From: Yamagishiella unicocca
Taxonomy: Eukaryota; Chlorophyta; Chlorophyceae; Chlamydomonadales; Volvocaceae
NCBI GenBank assembly: GCA_003116995.1
Contig: BDSL01000001.1
Coordinates: forward strand, 62,001 to 126,000
Length of the DNA stretch: 64,000 nt
Reading direction: 5' to 3'
Shown: in pieces, positions 1 through 12,900 of the stretch
Layout: every line of letters begins with the position of its first letter
Numbering within the stretch: the stretch's first letter is position 1
Notes under the pieces: generated by a model
Seen by the model: only the letters and a program-made list of their open reading frames with translations
What the model was told of the DNA's origin: nothing
Database searches by the model: none
Made by a program: the position numbers and the translations under genes

Positions 1-157
1 GTGCGGGGTTAGTCATCAACCTAGACGAGTAGGACATTGCCTTGTTTTGGCACCATCACGTTGCATAATACCTATCCCGCCACTGTATGCTAGGCTTTGC
101 CTTGCATCGGCGTGTAAGTTGTATTGTCTATTACCTACCTGTCCCGTTAACGGCTGA

Positions 158-1350
<1,193 letters not shown>

Positions 1351-1827
1351 TTTGCTGGGGTCTGGATGCACAGGACGGCGGGAGCCGCGGGACGCACGGA
1401 GGAGGCGGCAGGACTAGATGAGGAGTCGCAGCAGGAGTAGGTGTATGATGTGGCGGGAGTGGGTGTATCATCGGAGCCGGTGGCGTAAAAGCGCTGGCCG
1501 TAGAAACTTGGCTAGTTTACTGAGGTGAGGCGAAGGGCGGGAAACGCCTTGCCCTGCTTAGCAGCCCACCTACCGCGACCTGGTCCCTACTTATGTTGCT
1601 GGTGCATACAGTGCTGCGACACTGCACTTTTTTCCGCAGCGTGCCTGTTTTTGCCAGACGAGTGGTCTTGCCAGCGTGTCGGTCACGCAGATATCTGGGG
1701 ATAGATATTATCATAGATATCTGGTGCAGCAAGACGCCCCGGGCATCGTGGGCGCGCCTATTTTACAAGCGATGCAGGGCCGCGGCCCGTACCTGCTGCC
1801 AGGGTATGGGGAATCGAACAACCGGTG
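1351..1827. other. Intergenic, convergent 3' ends
   Basis: Between the convergent aminodeoxychorismate synthase and sulfotransferase genes; it should hold both 3' untranslated regions. I see no further coding sequence and no clear TGTAA motif for the left gene. Confidence 0.6.
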
Positions 1828-3319
1828 TCACCCAATGCTCCGCATCTGTTCACTGAAGCGCCGCTCCGCTTCGTTGTACAGCGCAACGTCATGCGCATTT
1901 GCGGCCCTGAGTTCCTGCAGCACCGTCTCCTCCACCGGCTCATACTTCTTGGCATTGTTGTGGTAGTGCAGGTTCTTAGGCGTCCGTTCGGTGCCCAGGC
2001 CCAGGGCGTGCTGCACATACAGCATGGTGTCCTGCACACGGCTGGTCAGGCCCACTACACAAAAGTGCTCCAATCGAGCCGCTGCCCTCGCAAACATCTC
2101 CGCACTCTCGTACACCGCCGGAGCGCCGTCCTTGCAGCAAAACTCGCCTGCCAGCACACGCGTCATGCGGTTCCGTGAAATCGCAATGCCAGCTGGGTTG
2201 CGCACGAAATAGTCGACCACCGTTGAGTTGAGGGCTCCGGGATCGCCGTGGCGCCGCAGCATGTGGAAGTGGCTCACTGCGCGGCTAGCTGGGTCGCGGA
2301 GGTTAACTATGAGCAACGTGGTGTTGCGCACGTGGGGCGGGATGGCCTCGACGATGCGAAAATCGTGATGGCTGGACGTGAGCTTGCAGTTGCGGCGAAA
2401 ATGGGTCCCCGTGGCGATGGTACTTTCGTAGTACTTGTAGTTTCTGCTGTTGCAAGAGGCGTTGTCGCCATTCGATTTGCTGTGTTGACACTGGTACGGC
2501 ATGTACCTGCAGGTGCATAGGACGATGGTAGCAACGTGAAGGACTAGGCAGGACGAGACGCCGCTAGGCAGGACGACACGTCACTAGACTAGCTGGACAC
2601 TCCCAGGGCTGGGAGACGAAATTCGTTGCAGTTGTTCAGGGATTCAGGTGAGCCAAGAAACCTGGCAGTGCAGTTAGCTCAAGTGTATGCGTATACCTCA
2701 TTGCGTGGTGCTGTGGCACACGAGTGAAGCTGTGTGAGAAGGCAAACCCAACGGCGGCTCGGCGGTGAAAGCTCTTATGCTGGTCGACTTTTGCAAGGAC
2801 ACGAGGAGAGTGTATGCTCCGGCCGGGGTCGGAGGGGCTGCAGAGGAACATTGACGTATGACACTTGGCTGTGTTCTTATTACTCAGAACCCCTCTTGCT
2901 CTAATCGCACAGACGAATCCCCAGAACGTCGTGAGCCGATTCCGCAAAACTCAGTTTCAAACACTCCGAACTAACCCAGCAACACCACAAGAACAGCGGC
3001 CCCTATTCAATGCAAAACTTTCTTGTATCATACATGGCAGCGCTCCATGGCTAGCTTCAGTCCCAACGCACTTGAGGTAGTTGCAGATTGCACCTTGCTG
3101 GAAACGACGCTTGACTGCTGACTGTAGAAAGGTCCTCAATGATGTCCCTCCTGTCTTCTCTATGTGAAGAAGCAAAACGTGATCCACCACTTTGGGGCAA
3201 CAGCCTGGAAGCTCTGGTCTGCAGAAGTCCGGGCGCCCCACTGCATCCGTTGTCAAACATAGCAGCTGTAGCCAAAAAGTAAAACCTATTAAGGCGAGTT
3301 GACTGCTCGGTGCATGCAT
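1828..3319 (-). CDS. Golgi/secretory sulfotransferase, heparan 2-O-sulfotransferase-like
   Basis: Predicted PAPS-dependent carbohydrate sulfotransferase of 308 aa. Two exons on the minus strand: 3319-3072 and 2506-1828. The donor is GTGCGT, the acceptor is CTGCAG, and the phase-2 junction makes a Lys codon (LKYMPYQC). Residues of about 8-27 form a hydrophobic N-terminal signal anchor, as in type II Golgi proteins. The 5'-phosphosulfate loop is LHIEKTGGTSL, and the 3'-phosphate loop is VNLRDPASRAVSHFH about 110 residues later. Several paired cysteines (CRPELPGCC, FCCKDG) suggest a disulfide-bonded lumenal domain. The family (Sulfotransfer_2-like) sulfates cell-surface or matrix polysaccharides; the real substrate in this alga cannot be read from sequence. 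The start is the first ATG before the anchor. Confidence 0.8.
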
Positions 3320-4078
3320 ACCACAGTCCAGTATCTGTGTGTCACTTCTGATGCTTTGATGTTACAAGCTGCAAGTGATTGAGCTACCGTAGTTACTTTC
3401 AGGTGAATGTAAAAATAAATTGTATTTGAAAGACATGCCCCAAAGTTTGTTGGACTAAACAGTTAAGAGCGGCACGAAACAGCTCACCGGATCCGCGCAC
3501 TCCGATGCAGCCTGAACCGGCGACGTGCGACAGCGATCCCCATACGCGCGACGAGACGGCTTGCAAGGCGAGGCACTACGATTCGCGTTCGTGGCCAATA
3601 CCCCGTATGAAGGACAAAAACCTGCCACCCGCATACCGGTACCGGTATTGGCCGACCTTTTGCGCCCGCTGGCATTTGAGATTATTGCGCAGCACCATGA
3701 TCATTGGGGGCAACTAGTACACCAAAACACCACGCTAGGGCAGCGCCTCTGACCAGCTCCTCGCCCATAACAGCAGACAGCAACGGCCGTCGCTAGACAC
3801 ATCCGCGCTAGGATCCAACCGTTGGTTGCAAGCCCTAGACACGACTTCGAGGACAGCAATGCGTTGGAAATACCCCTAACCGCTCCGTGCAAAACCCAAA
3901 GGCTATATTGCTAGAAGCCCCCATTTGCAAGCGTTGAATTAAATTACGCATGCCCGCCTCCCTGCTGCTAGCGCAGTATCCGTACACGCCACAAATATTT
4001 GTAGGGCCCTCTACGCCATCTGGCAGCTAGGCAGGAAGCCTCCTGTCACCCACACATCTAACCGCTCCCCTGCAGCAA
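3320..4078. other. Intergenic, no gene seen
   Basis: Region upstream of the sulfotransferase and downstream of the ankyrin/membrane gene. It must contain the sulfotransferase promoter. No convincing coding exon or RNA gene was seen on either strand. Confidence 0.5.
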
Positions 4079-7000
4079 TCAGTACCCTGCTGACTCTAAA
4101 GCACCAACGCTACCAGCTCCCTTGCCTCCCGGCGAGCCGATTCGCCTCTCGCGCACGGCTGTAAGAAAACGGCCCCGGGCCGAGGCTTGCAGCCGCACTG
4201 TCAGGCCCAACCCTAGACCATGCGTGATGGTGCCTCGCGCAAGAGCGAGGGCCAGGGCCCACACCACTGAGGTTCGGCTTGCGGGCTTCCAAAGCACCAG
4301 CACCGTCACCGAGGCCTCTCCCACCAGCGCCAGCAAAGATGCGACGATGCTCGGCAGGACGCGCACCTGCAGGCCATGCAGTTCCGCGGAGATACAAGCG
4401 GGTGGCGACAAGAAAACCGGTCAACACGGCAGAGGACAAAGAGAACAGGGGCGGTAATCCAAGCCGTTATGGGGCGTTACAGGGCGCGACACGACAGCAA
4501 CCGGCGCGACAACCAGCAGGCGCGTCTCTCTTTCCTTGAGCTCTCAGACCCCCTTTACGCGTACCGGTATGCACGCACCTGTTTCGATGCAGGGAGGATG
4601 GCAGCGTTCAAGATCCAGTCGAGGCGCAGCTGCACCAGTAGGGTCCAGCTCTTGGGGACAGGCAGCCATCCGAGCACCAGCGACATCATCACCAACAGCC
4701 GCAGCGCCTCCATCAGGATCATCTCCGCCTCCCGCGATGAAAAGGACGACGGGCAGCTGGGCGCGCCGCTGCCGCCGCTCCCCTCGCGCCCCGCCCGCCG
4801 GCGGCCCGGCAGGAGCCTCCATGCGGAGCCCGACACCGGCGAGCGCGCCGCCAGCAACGCCAGCCGCACTGTCAACATGAGCACGCTCGCGACTTGCTCA
4901 CGGAAATATGCCCAGCCCTCCTTGCAAGCTTGGGACATGCAGTGGGCCGCGTACAGGGAGAGGAACAGTTGCTCCGCGAGGACCGTACGACGGGTGAGCC
5001 ACGATTCGTACGACGACTCCAGGGCGGGCTGCATGAAGCCGAGGGCGGGGCCCACCAAATCCCAGCAGGCTCCCACCATGCCCCGCGGCACAGCGCACTG
5101 GCGCAGCGCCACCACACCGCGCCAGGCCGCGCCGAGGCCCAGTGCGATCGCAACGTCCGCTGCTTGCTGCCACTGAATGCCGTCCTCGGTGTCCCTGGCC
5201 GTCGCAGCAAACTCAGCTGGCGAGTTGCTGCAGCCGTGGCGCAATCCACAGCTGCGAAGCCACGCCCTCCGAGCCGCCTGCCAGCGCACCTGCACCAACG
5301 CAGCGGCGGCATCGCCGTCCGGCACCACCGCGAGGAGGTGCAGGGGCGTCAGGCCCCCGACACTCGGTTCGCTCCAGCCCGGAGCCACGCCGCGCGCCTC
5401 CAGCCACCCCGCCACCGCTGCAATGGACCCGAAGCTTCCGCTGCGAGCTGCGTGGTGCAGCAGCGTCATGCCCTCCGGGCAAACGTACCCTGCTATTAGC
5501 GCGGGCGGCACTCCTAGCTGCTGGTGCAATACGTCCAGCACGCGCGCCGCGCACGACGGCATGGCCGATGACAGGAAATACCGCAGGAGGTTGAAGCCGA
5601 GCCGGCTGCCGACCGTAGCCAGCGCGCTTAGCTGCCGCTGCCGGTGGTGTGCTGCCCGCTCCTCGCCATCCGAGGCTGCCGAGGAGCTCTCGGCGCAGCC
5701 AACAAGGCCGCCGGCGCAGCCCGATCCTGCGGAAGTCAGGATAACACGCACTGGCACGGGTACCCCGTCCGTTGCGCCCGGAGGAGCCGCCGACCATTCC
5801 ACCAGCGGGTCCTCGTGAGCACCGGCGTCGGCCGCAAGGGCCGAACCAGCAAAGGCCGAAGACATGGCGGGCACGATGTCAAGGAAATGACCGAAGTCCC
5901 GCAGCAGGTTTTCCACCACGGCATCGGTTGAAGTGCATGAGTCCATGTCGCTCATCGAGACCGCTTGTAGTTGCCTCAGCTCGAACGCGACAGCGGCGCT
6001 GGATACCAACAACACACTTGCCGGCATGGCGCTGTGTACGCCGCCGCGTGACAGCTCAACCTGAACCAAGCCATCCCCGCGCGCGGGCGCAAAAGCAAGC
6101 TGACACCGGCAGGATGGTTCAGAGCTCCCCGGGCCGGGAAAAATGCGGGCGCCGCCGTCCTGCCCGTCGAAGCTTTCCGGTGTCCCGGCAGCGCCTGCGC
6201 CTCTCCCGCATCCAACTGGTATCGTCACGTTGCCCTCCGCCAGCGCTTTCCGCACGGCCTTAGACCCTCCTCCACCACATGGCCCACCATCTACAGCAAC
6301 CAGTGGGAGAAAGTGCCCCTGCTGGCGCACAGTAAGCTGCAACCCTGCCGACGGTGCAGCGGCTGCCGCAGGCAGCGGCGGGGCCGCACAGCCGCCCTCG
6401 GCACTCCACGAGCAGCTCACCATCACCTCCCGCGTCTGCTGCGAGCGCTGTTGTCGCTGCAGCTGGCCTCCCCCGAGGCACCCAGACCAGCCGCCGACAG
6501 TGCAGATCACCTGCGGCTGCACTCGCACGTCTGGAGGAATCCCCGGCTGCAACTCCCGGCCAGCCGGAACCTGCCGGCGCTCCAACGTCCACGTGGGATG
6601 GCCGCCGGCGCCGTCGCTGCCCTCCTGTGCTCGCACGTGCACCTGGCTCACTTCGGCGCCCACCTGCACAGTGAGCGTGCGGCCAGCCAGCAGCGAGTCC
6701 TGACCGATCACGCGCAGCAGCTGCTCAGCGACGGGTACGGACTGGAGGCTGGATCCGCGGTGGGGTGCCTCCTCGGCAACATCACGGTGTGCTTCCAGGG
6801 CCTCCTGGCCGCTGGCGCAGTCAGTTTCATCGTCGGTTTGCGCCGTCGGCCGCTGCAGGCCGCCCTGTGTGCGAGTGTGACGCCTGCCGCGACCATCGAC
6901 ATGCACATCGCTCAACACGTCCAGCACCAGCTGGATGCAGCCCCTCCGCATGTACGTGAACAGGACGAGCGCGGCTTCGCGCTGGCCGTTGATCTGCAGG

Positions 7001-7101
7001 TCCGTATCCCAGCCAGGGGCCAGGTCCTCGGGCGAGCGATCCGGAATTTTAACGCTCACCCGGACCTTTCGCGCGGCGGAGGTGTAGCTGTTGCTGGTCA
7101 T
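4079..7101 (-). CDS. SBP-type C-terminal module, ankyrin and multipass-membrane protein; 5' end uncertain
   Basis: Minus-strand gene with a very long exon (to 4579) spliced to a last exon 4366-4079. The donor CAG|GTGCGT and acceptor CTGCAG join in phase 0 and carry the hydrophobic C-terminus onward. From the first in-frame ATG at 7101 the product is 936 aa. Near the N-terminus, KVRVSVKIPDRSPEDLAPG followed by YMRRGCIQLVLDVL matches the KLF...P..LP / Y(I/V)RPGC module of large SBP-box proteins such as plant SPL1/SPL12 and algal CRR1. Later come ankyrin-like repeats (EGMTLLHHAARSGS, GGLTPLHLLAVV) and at least four hydrophobic segments at the C-terminus (around VLMLTVRLALLAA, LRLLVMMSLVLGWL, SIVASLLALVG, WALALALARG). 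The frame stays open upstream to about 7387 with no ATG, so unseen 5' exons are likely. No SBP zinc-finger domain is visible. Confidence 0.65.
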
Positions 7102-9968
7102 GCTACTGCCGCTGGCCCCAGCGCTGGAAACCAGGCGCCGCGCCAGATCGTACGCCTCCGTGCCCGCGGTGCCTGTCGGCAGCTCCGGAGGCGGTTGACC
7201 CAAGTCGCCGCCGCCGCCGCAGGAACTGAGCCGTTCAAGACGCACGGGCTCAAGGTCCTGTGGGCACGCCGGGGTCGCGGTGTCAGCGCGACGGGGGAAT
7301 AACGCAGCTGGGATGCGTTCAGAGCTGCGCGTCGGGTTGACAACAGGAAGGGAAACCCTGCTGCTACGCGCATTCGTCTACATTTGCTCGCATATCCCTG
7401 ATGAGCCGCAAGCTCCATGCAATTGCGCGGTCAACCCATCAGCTGCGCACGCCGTACTTTGTAGTACAGGTTTTCCGTACCCTTAGGCAGCTTACCTTAG
7501 CCGAGGCTTCAGCGATACTTGACAGCATGGTTGGGTCGTTGCAGCACACTAGTGAGCTGTATACAGGCGTATGCGAGAGTAAGAGGTTGTAGCTTGCATC
7601 AGCCTTGACTGTTTGGCGCTGGGAAAAGGTCTGGCCCGTTTGAGTGGAAACCAGGCCTCGCAGCCAGCCAAAGTTTGCCCGTTGCTGACAGTAATGAACG
7701 CAAAATGACAAGGTCAGCCTCAGCAGAACGTGGGGCACGGCTGTGGAAGCCAAAGGCTGCTTGTTCAGGGCGTGGACGCTCGCCCAAATAGCCACAATAC
7801 AGGAGATATCAAAAACGGCCGATGGTAGAGTCATGACAGCAGGGAACTGCAAGCAGGAAAAGGGTCAGTGCCCTTATGACAGCGGCGTATGCATGGCAGA
7901 CAGTAAAACACTAGGGACCCACCTGTCCGCAAGTGTAAACAAAAACCTCTGCCATAGCTCGCCAACACCACCTCTGACGTTGCAAGCAATCCTCGTCGAA
8001 CCATGCTGCCGTTGCAGGGACTACTCGCTGAATTGCAAGTTGTGCAAGTAAGCTGACCTTAGGAGCCACGCGGGAGGCGCAACAGAAAGGCCTCCTAGAC
8101 CAACCATCCAGAGTGCATGACAGGAGCCAGCCGATGTGGCACGCAACGGCTGTCACGAAGCCCCAGTCATAAGGCAGGAAACTTGGTCCCCCGCCAGACG
8201 TGCCCGGCGCGAAAGCGGTGCGTGCTTGAAGTAGCACCAGCAGACATCCAAGTATTGCCCTGACCGCGTCGAGGCTGAGGCAGGGACGTGGTAACATGCT
8301 CCGAGCCGACCGTCTGCGAAGCTATAGCTACATGTCCCTGTCGTTGACCTGCAGTCCTTTGTAGAAGCCAGAATGCTGCATATTGTAACGTCTTGCTCGC
8401 AATGGAAAGGTCTACTCGTTTCGGCGCAAGGAAAAGTGACGTTGGCCTTGGATGACAAAGGGATTCGCTTGTGCTATGAGGTATACTGGAGCAGGAAGGC
8501 AGTAGAGCTGCGTTCAAATGATAAGCCTAGAATGTCTGTTGCTGTGCGCCTGTCTCTGCATGCAGGTTTACTGCACCGTTGTACTGCCGAGAAGCATTGA
8601 GCAAAGGCCGACTGCAAGTACAGTTTCTTCTCAAAGTTTGCCTCTTTCGCACCCTGAAATGGAATCTTTAAGCTGGGCATTCTCTTGCCGACTGGTCTAA
8701 GGGCGCCGAGGGCTTGGCCCCCTTTAGTATGTAGTATTTTAACTCCAACTCGACCCGAAATCGTTCTGCTCTGGAACTTGGACCATGAAGCATCTAAGGT
8801 CTCATACAAAACTCGTACGAGGTGTTGTTTCAAAAATATCGTGCGGCCAGCGCCTCAGTCGAAGCGTCCGCACCTGCCTGAAGAAGGCCCGTTTGACCAA
8901 GCTACGGTGTCGAATAAGATGTGTTCCGGTTTCCGCAAGCCCGGGCGAGCCCGGGAGCTACTGTGTGATTGGGTAGTGCGTTACCCTTACGACAAAACCG
9001 ACGGGAGGAAAACTTGGGGTGGCCTCCGACTTCGCGTTGCGCTGCGTTGAGTTGCACTGTGTTGAGTTGCATTGCGTTACGTTGCACTGCGTTTAACGGC
9101 TTGCGACAGGCGGCAGCAGGTGGCTATGTGGTACCATTTGAGGTATGTACCTTGAACAACTATAACAAATTGGAGGGGTGGCAAGAAAGTTGTAAGCTTT
9201 CTTAGCTTGTTAGCTGTAACAACCGGTTGACACCTGTGCACTGCGCCCGCCAAGACAGCAGTACGGCGTGCAGCAGCACAGCGTGGGACGCAACGCGAGC
9301 AAATTTAGGGCACGTCAGAACGAAAAAGGATGTATCCATGACAGTTGATGAACGGCAGCAGCACCGTGCTGTGCAACCCTATCGTGCAAGAATGAGCCGA
9401 CCGAAGGACTACTAAAGCATCTGCACACTAGTGCACGCTGGGGAGGGGGCCCAGCGCAGTCGCCGCTTACAATGAGCAAGCGTGCGGTTACGCCATGATT
9501 ACGCCATAGTCTTCCTGAGTGTACGCCATAATCCTAAGAGCACGTTGCAACCAGTAGCAATTTGGGCGCTGCTGCTGCACTAGGCTTTGTGTATGTAGCG
9601 CCATGGGCAGGAATGCCTATTATTGCGGTGCACTGCGTGCTTCTCCCGCTGAATCTGTCAGGACGAGCTCAACCTCTGCTTATGCAGCTACTGTCTGCCT
9701 GCCTGTCTCCCTGACGCACCCTCACGCCCGCCCGCACGCATGCAGGACCGGCCATGTCCGCAACCAGTCCTCCTGGCCGACTCCGCAATCCGCCGCCCGA
9801 AGAGGCTGAGCGCACATGCGGTGCACCCCACCTCCCCACGCCGCGCCACGTCTCCGGCCACATAGCGGCGCGTAACATCCGTTAAACCAGACGACCGCCC
9901 GCACAAGCCCCCTGGCCACACATCCTGCTCGTAAACTACGTGTGCAACGCAGCCACATACCTCATTCG
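7102..9968. other. Long stretch without recognisable gene
   Basis: The first 290 bases continue the open frame of the ankyrin/membrane gene and may be coding through an upstream splice. Beyond that I find no exon with volvocine codon use and no SBP zinc finger on the minus strand. It includes a small degenerate repeat patch at 9034-9092. Promoter and 5' exons of the flanking minus-strand gene could be hidden here. Confidence 0.5.
9034..9092. repeat. Degenerate GTTGCAYTGYGTT tandem repeat
   Basis: About five imperfect copies of a 10-12 bp unit resembling GTTGCACTGCGTT follow one another. The patch lies in a region without genes; no function can be assigned. Confidence 0.7.
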
Positions 9969-12900
9969 CTACGGTGTTGCTATTCGCCGGTTCATTTCTT
10001 CCTCCCGTTTCGAATGTTGTGTAAAATGGGGTCTTATCGCCACTTCCCCGCAATAGGCGCACTCGCTCAAGAATGCCATCCCCCGACGGGATGGCATCAC
10101 TGTCATGAAAACACTAGCGCTACCCTGCACACGCTGGCCCTTTCGGGCCGCCGCCCTCACAGCCGCCCTACTGCATGCGGTTCGCCAACCTGCGACAGCA
10201 CGGGATCCGGCCGCTGCATCCACTGAAGGCCAAGCTGGAACAGCGCCGCTCGTTGCTCAGTTGTGAGCTGCGTCCGCATGAGGCCGCGGCCTTGGGGCTG
10301 GTTCGCCACTGACTGCATCAGCTTGCGTGCGCCTGAGGCCAGGCATTCAAGGAAGCGGCGAGGGGGCAGCGAGGAAAACCGTGAGCCGACAAAGTATATA
10401 AGGCAATCCTACCTGGATCCACGCAGTCAGGAGCGGATGGAAGGTGATCTCAGGGCTAACGTAGGCCTTAAGGCGCCCATGTGCCTTACGGAAAAGGGAG
10501 CCCTGCGACAGGCCCCGTCTCTCACAGTACCGAGCCCGAGTATCATGCTGGCGGCTCTTGGATGCCCAGCAACTTCCCACGTTGACTAACCGGGTCCATT
10601 TTGCAACCCATCTCTGCCTCCCCGCCCGTCAACCCCCGCCCAGAGCCCATCTTCACGGACGATCCATCCCCCACCCTGCCCCTCACCAATGCACTCCCTC
10701 ACCCAACACACACGCCCCACCACCCACCCGCCGACTTGGCGCCTTGCAGCGTCGCCTGCATCAGCGGGCTGGTGTCGTTGAAGTGCTGCCGCTCGTTTCC
10801 GCGCCGCTGCGGGTGGCGCGTCACGGCCTCTATGGCGGACGGGGTGCTCTGCAGCATACTCAGAGCGCGCTCCAGGTAGCCGTGCGGGTCGAACAGCGCG
10901 CAGAGCGCCGTGTCCATCTGCTCCAGGACCTCGGCCCCCTCGGGCAGCCGCGTCCACAGCGGGTACAGTGTGCTGAACAGCATGTGCACGCAGAGGCGTG
11001 TGGAAAGCAGCAGGATGGGCAGGGTGAAGAACATGCCGGACCGCGTCTGGCGCAACGCCTTGAAGCGCGATGCGAAGTCGACGTGCAGGGCAAACAGACG
11101 CTCGCGCTGCAGCGCGGCCATGTCCTCAGCATCCAAGGACGCGTGGATGGAGCGGGCGGTGTTGGCGGCTGACGCGAGCGCGAAGGAGGCGCTGTGGCGC
11201 AGCGCGCGGCCCACACGGGGCGGCAGGCCCGGGATGGGCGACGAGGCAAGGGAGAAGTCGGCGCAGGAGGACGAGGCGGAGGAGGGGCTGACGTTATTGT
11301 TTTGGTTCTTTGACGAGCTTGGTCTGGACCGGGAGCCTGGCAGGTTGAGCGGACCCAGGAGCGAGGAGCCCGCACCGCGCCCTGTCGGAGACACTGGCCT
11401 GCTGCCACCCTGGGGGCTGCTAGGTACCGAGGTGTAATGCGGGGCGACGGCGAACGAAACCCGCTGCGTGTCCGTAGCAGCGCCGCTCGCGGGCTGCTGC
11501 TGGTGCTGTGGGTGGGACTGGTGCTGTTGGTGGGACTGGTGCGGAGGTGGTCGGTCGCCGCCAGCGCTAGCGCCCGGACTGCGCGCCCCGTACGTGTCGG
11601 GCGTGCCGCGCTGGTGTCGACTTCCGCCGCCAGCTATTGACCCATGGGACTGCCTCTGCTCGAGCTTTTGCCGCACGTACGCCTGGTATCCCAGGTCGTA
11701 CTTTTGCAGGTTGGTCATTTGCTGGATGCTGATGTTGTTGGGCAGCTGCACGCCGCTGCGGTGGCGGCCGCTGCCAGCGAAGCTGCGGCGGCTGGTGCCA
11801 CCGCCGCTGCCGCCGTCACCGCTGCCGCCTGGTAGCAGCCCGCTGCGTTCCCCCAAAAGACCCTGGCTGGAGCGCAGGCCATCCCTGGAGTTCAACCTGC
11901 AGAGGCAGTCGGGGAGGGTGCAGCGGCGCGCAACAACTTCAGCCCCACGAGGGATTGCTCTCCGTCACGTGAGGTGCCTGCCTGCCTTATACAAGGCATC
12001 AAGCATAGCTCCTCCACTCACCACTACCGGTAGTCGCGTAAGCTCGAGCCTTTCTGCATCCGTGCGCACCGTCTGGCTCCAAAGTCCGCCAGCGATCCAT
12101 CAGCCGCGCACGTCCACCGCACCACGCCACGCACCGCCGCGCCACGCAACGCACCGCCCACCTGGTGTCCTGCTGCGGGGGGTAGGCCGGGTGCCCTCGA
12201 ATGAGCTCCTCGTGCAGGAAGTTGATCACGGTGATGAGCAGCTTGACCATGCCCTCGCTGCTCAGCTCCTCCTGTGTCCGGCTGAACTCTTCCGAAGTCA
12301 GCCGCCCCTTGAGCGCCTCGGGCGCCTGGTGTCGATGCCAGTCCGCGAGAGCAGCCTCTAGTTGGGCCTGCACGCGGGAGAGACGGTCGCTTCACGTCCC
12401 GGCCTGCAAGGTTGCAACGGACAACGCGTCCTGCCGGGAATCGCTCCCGCATTGATGAGTCAGAAGCGCGCGTAGCTGTTCCTCGCTCCAGGGAGGGCCG
12501 CACGACCCCCAGAGGACAGCTCCAGGGAGGGCTGCAGGACCCCCAGACTAAGTACCCTCCACTGGTGGCGTAGCTGCTGCTCCTCACCGCGCCCGACGAG
12601 CTCTCCCGGGGGATTGGGGCCTGGTGAGCGCCATGACCAAGCAGCGCCGCCGAAAGCCAAAACACATGCTACCCGCCGAGGCGGCTGCATCGCACTCGCA
12701 GCACCCGACGTCCCCCGCAGCAGCCACTTCCCCGCTCCTGAACCGCCGCCGTGAACTCGCCACCCGCCGCGCATGTTCCGCGCCTCACGAGCCTCACCTG
12801 CAGCGTGAGGACGACCTCGGGAGTGACCAGCAGCGGCTGCCCCAGCTCCTCAAGCACCTCCATCCGGGTGGCATCGTACGCGCCCGCGGCCGCCGCACCC

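Noticed and set aside
6313..7302. 329-codon plus-strand open frame
   Set aside because: Antisense shadow of the long exon of the ankyrin/membrane gene; no family features.
10160..10311. Plus-strand peptide reading HGIRPLHPLKAKLEQRR that looked like a transposon fragment
   Set aside because: It is antisense to a better minus-strand exon (10312-10190) with proper splice sites and phase-0 joins.
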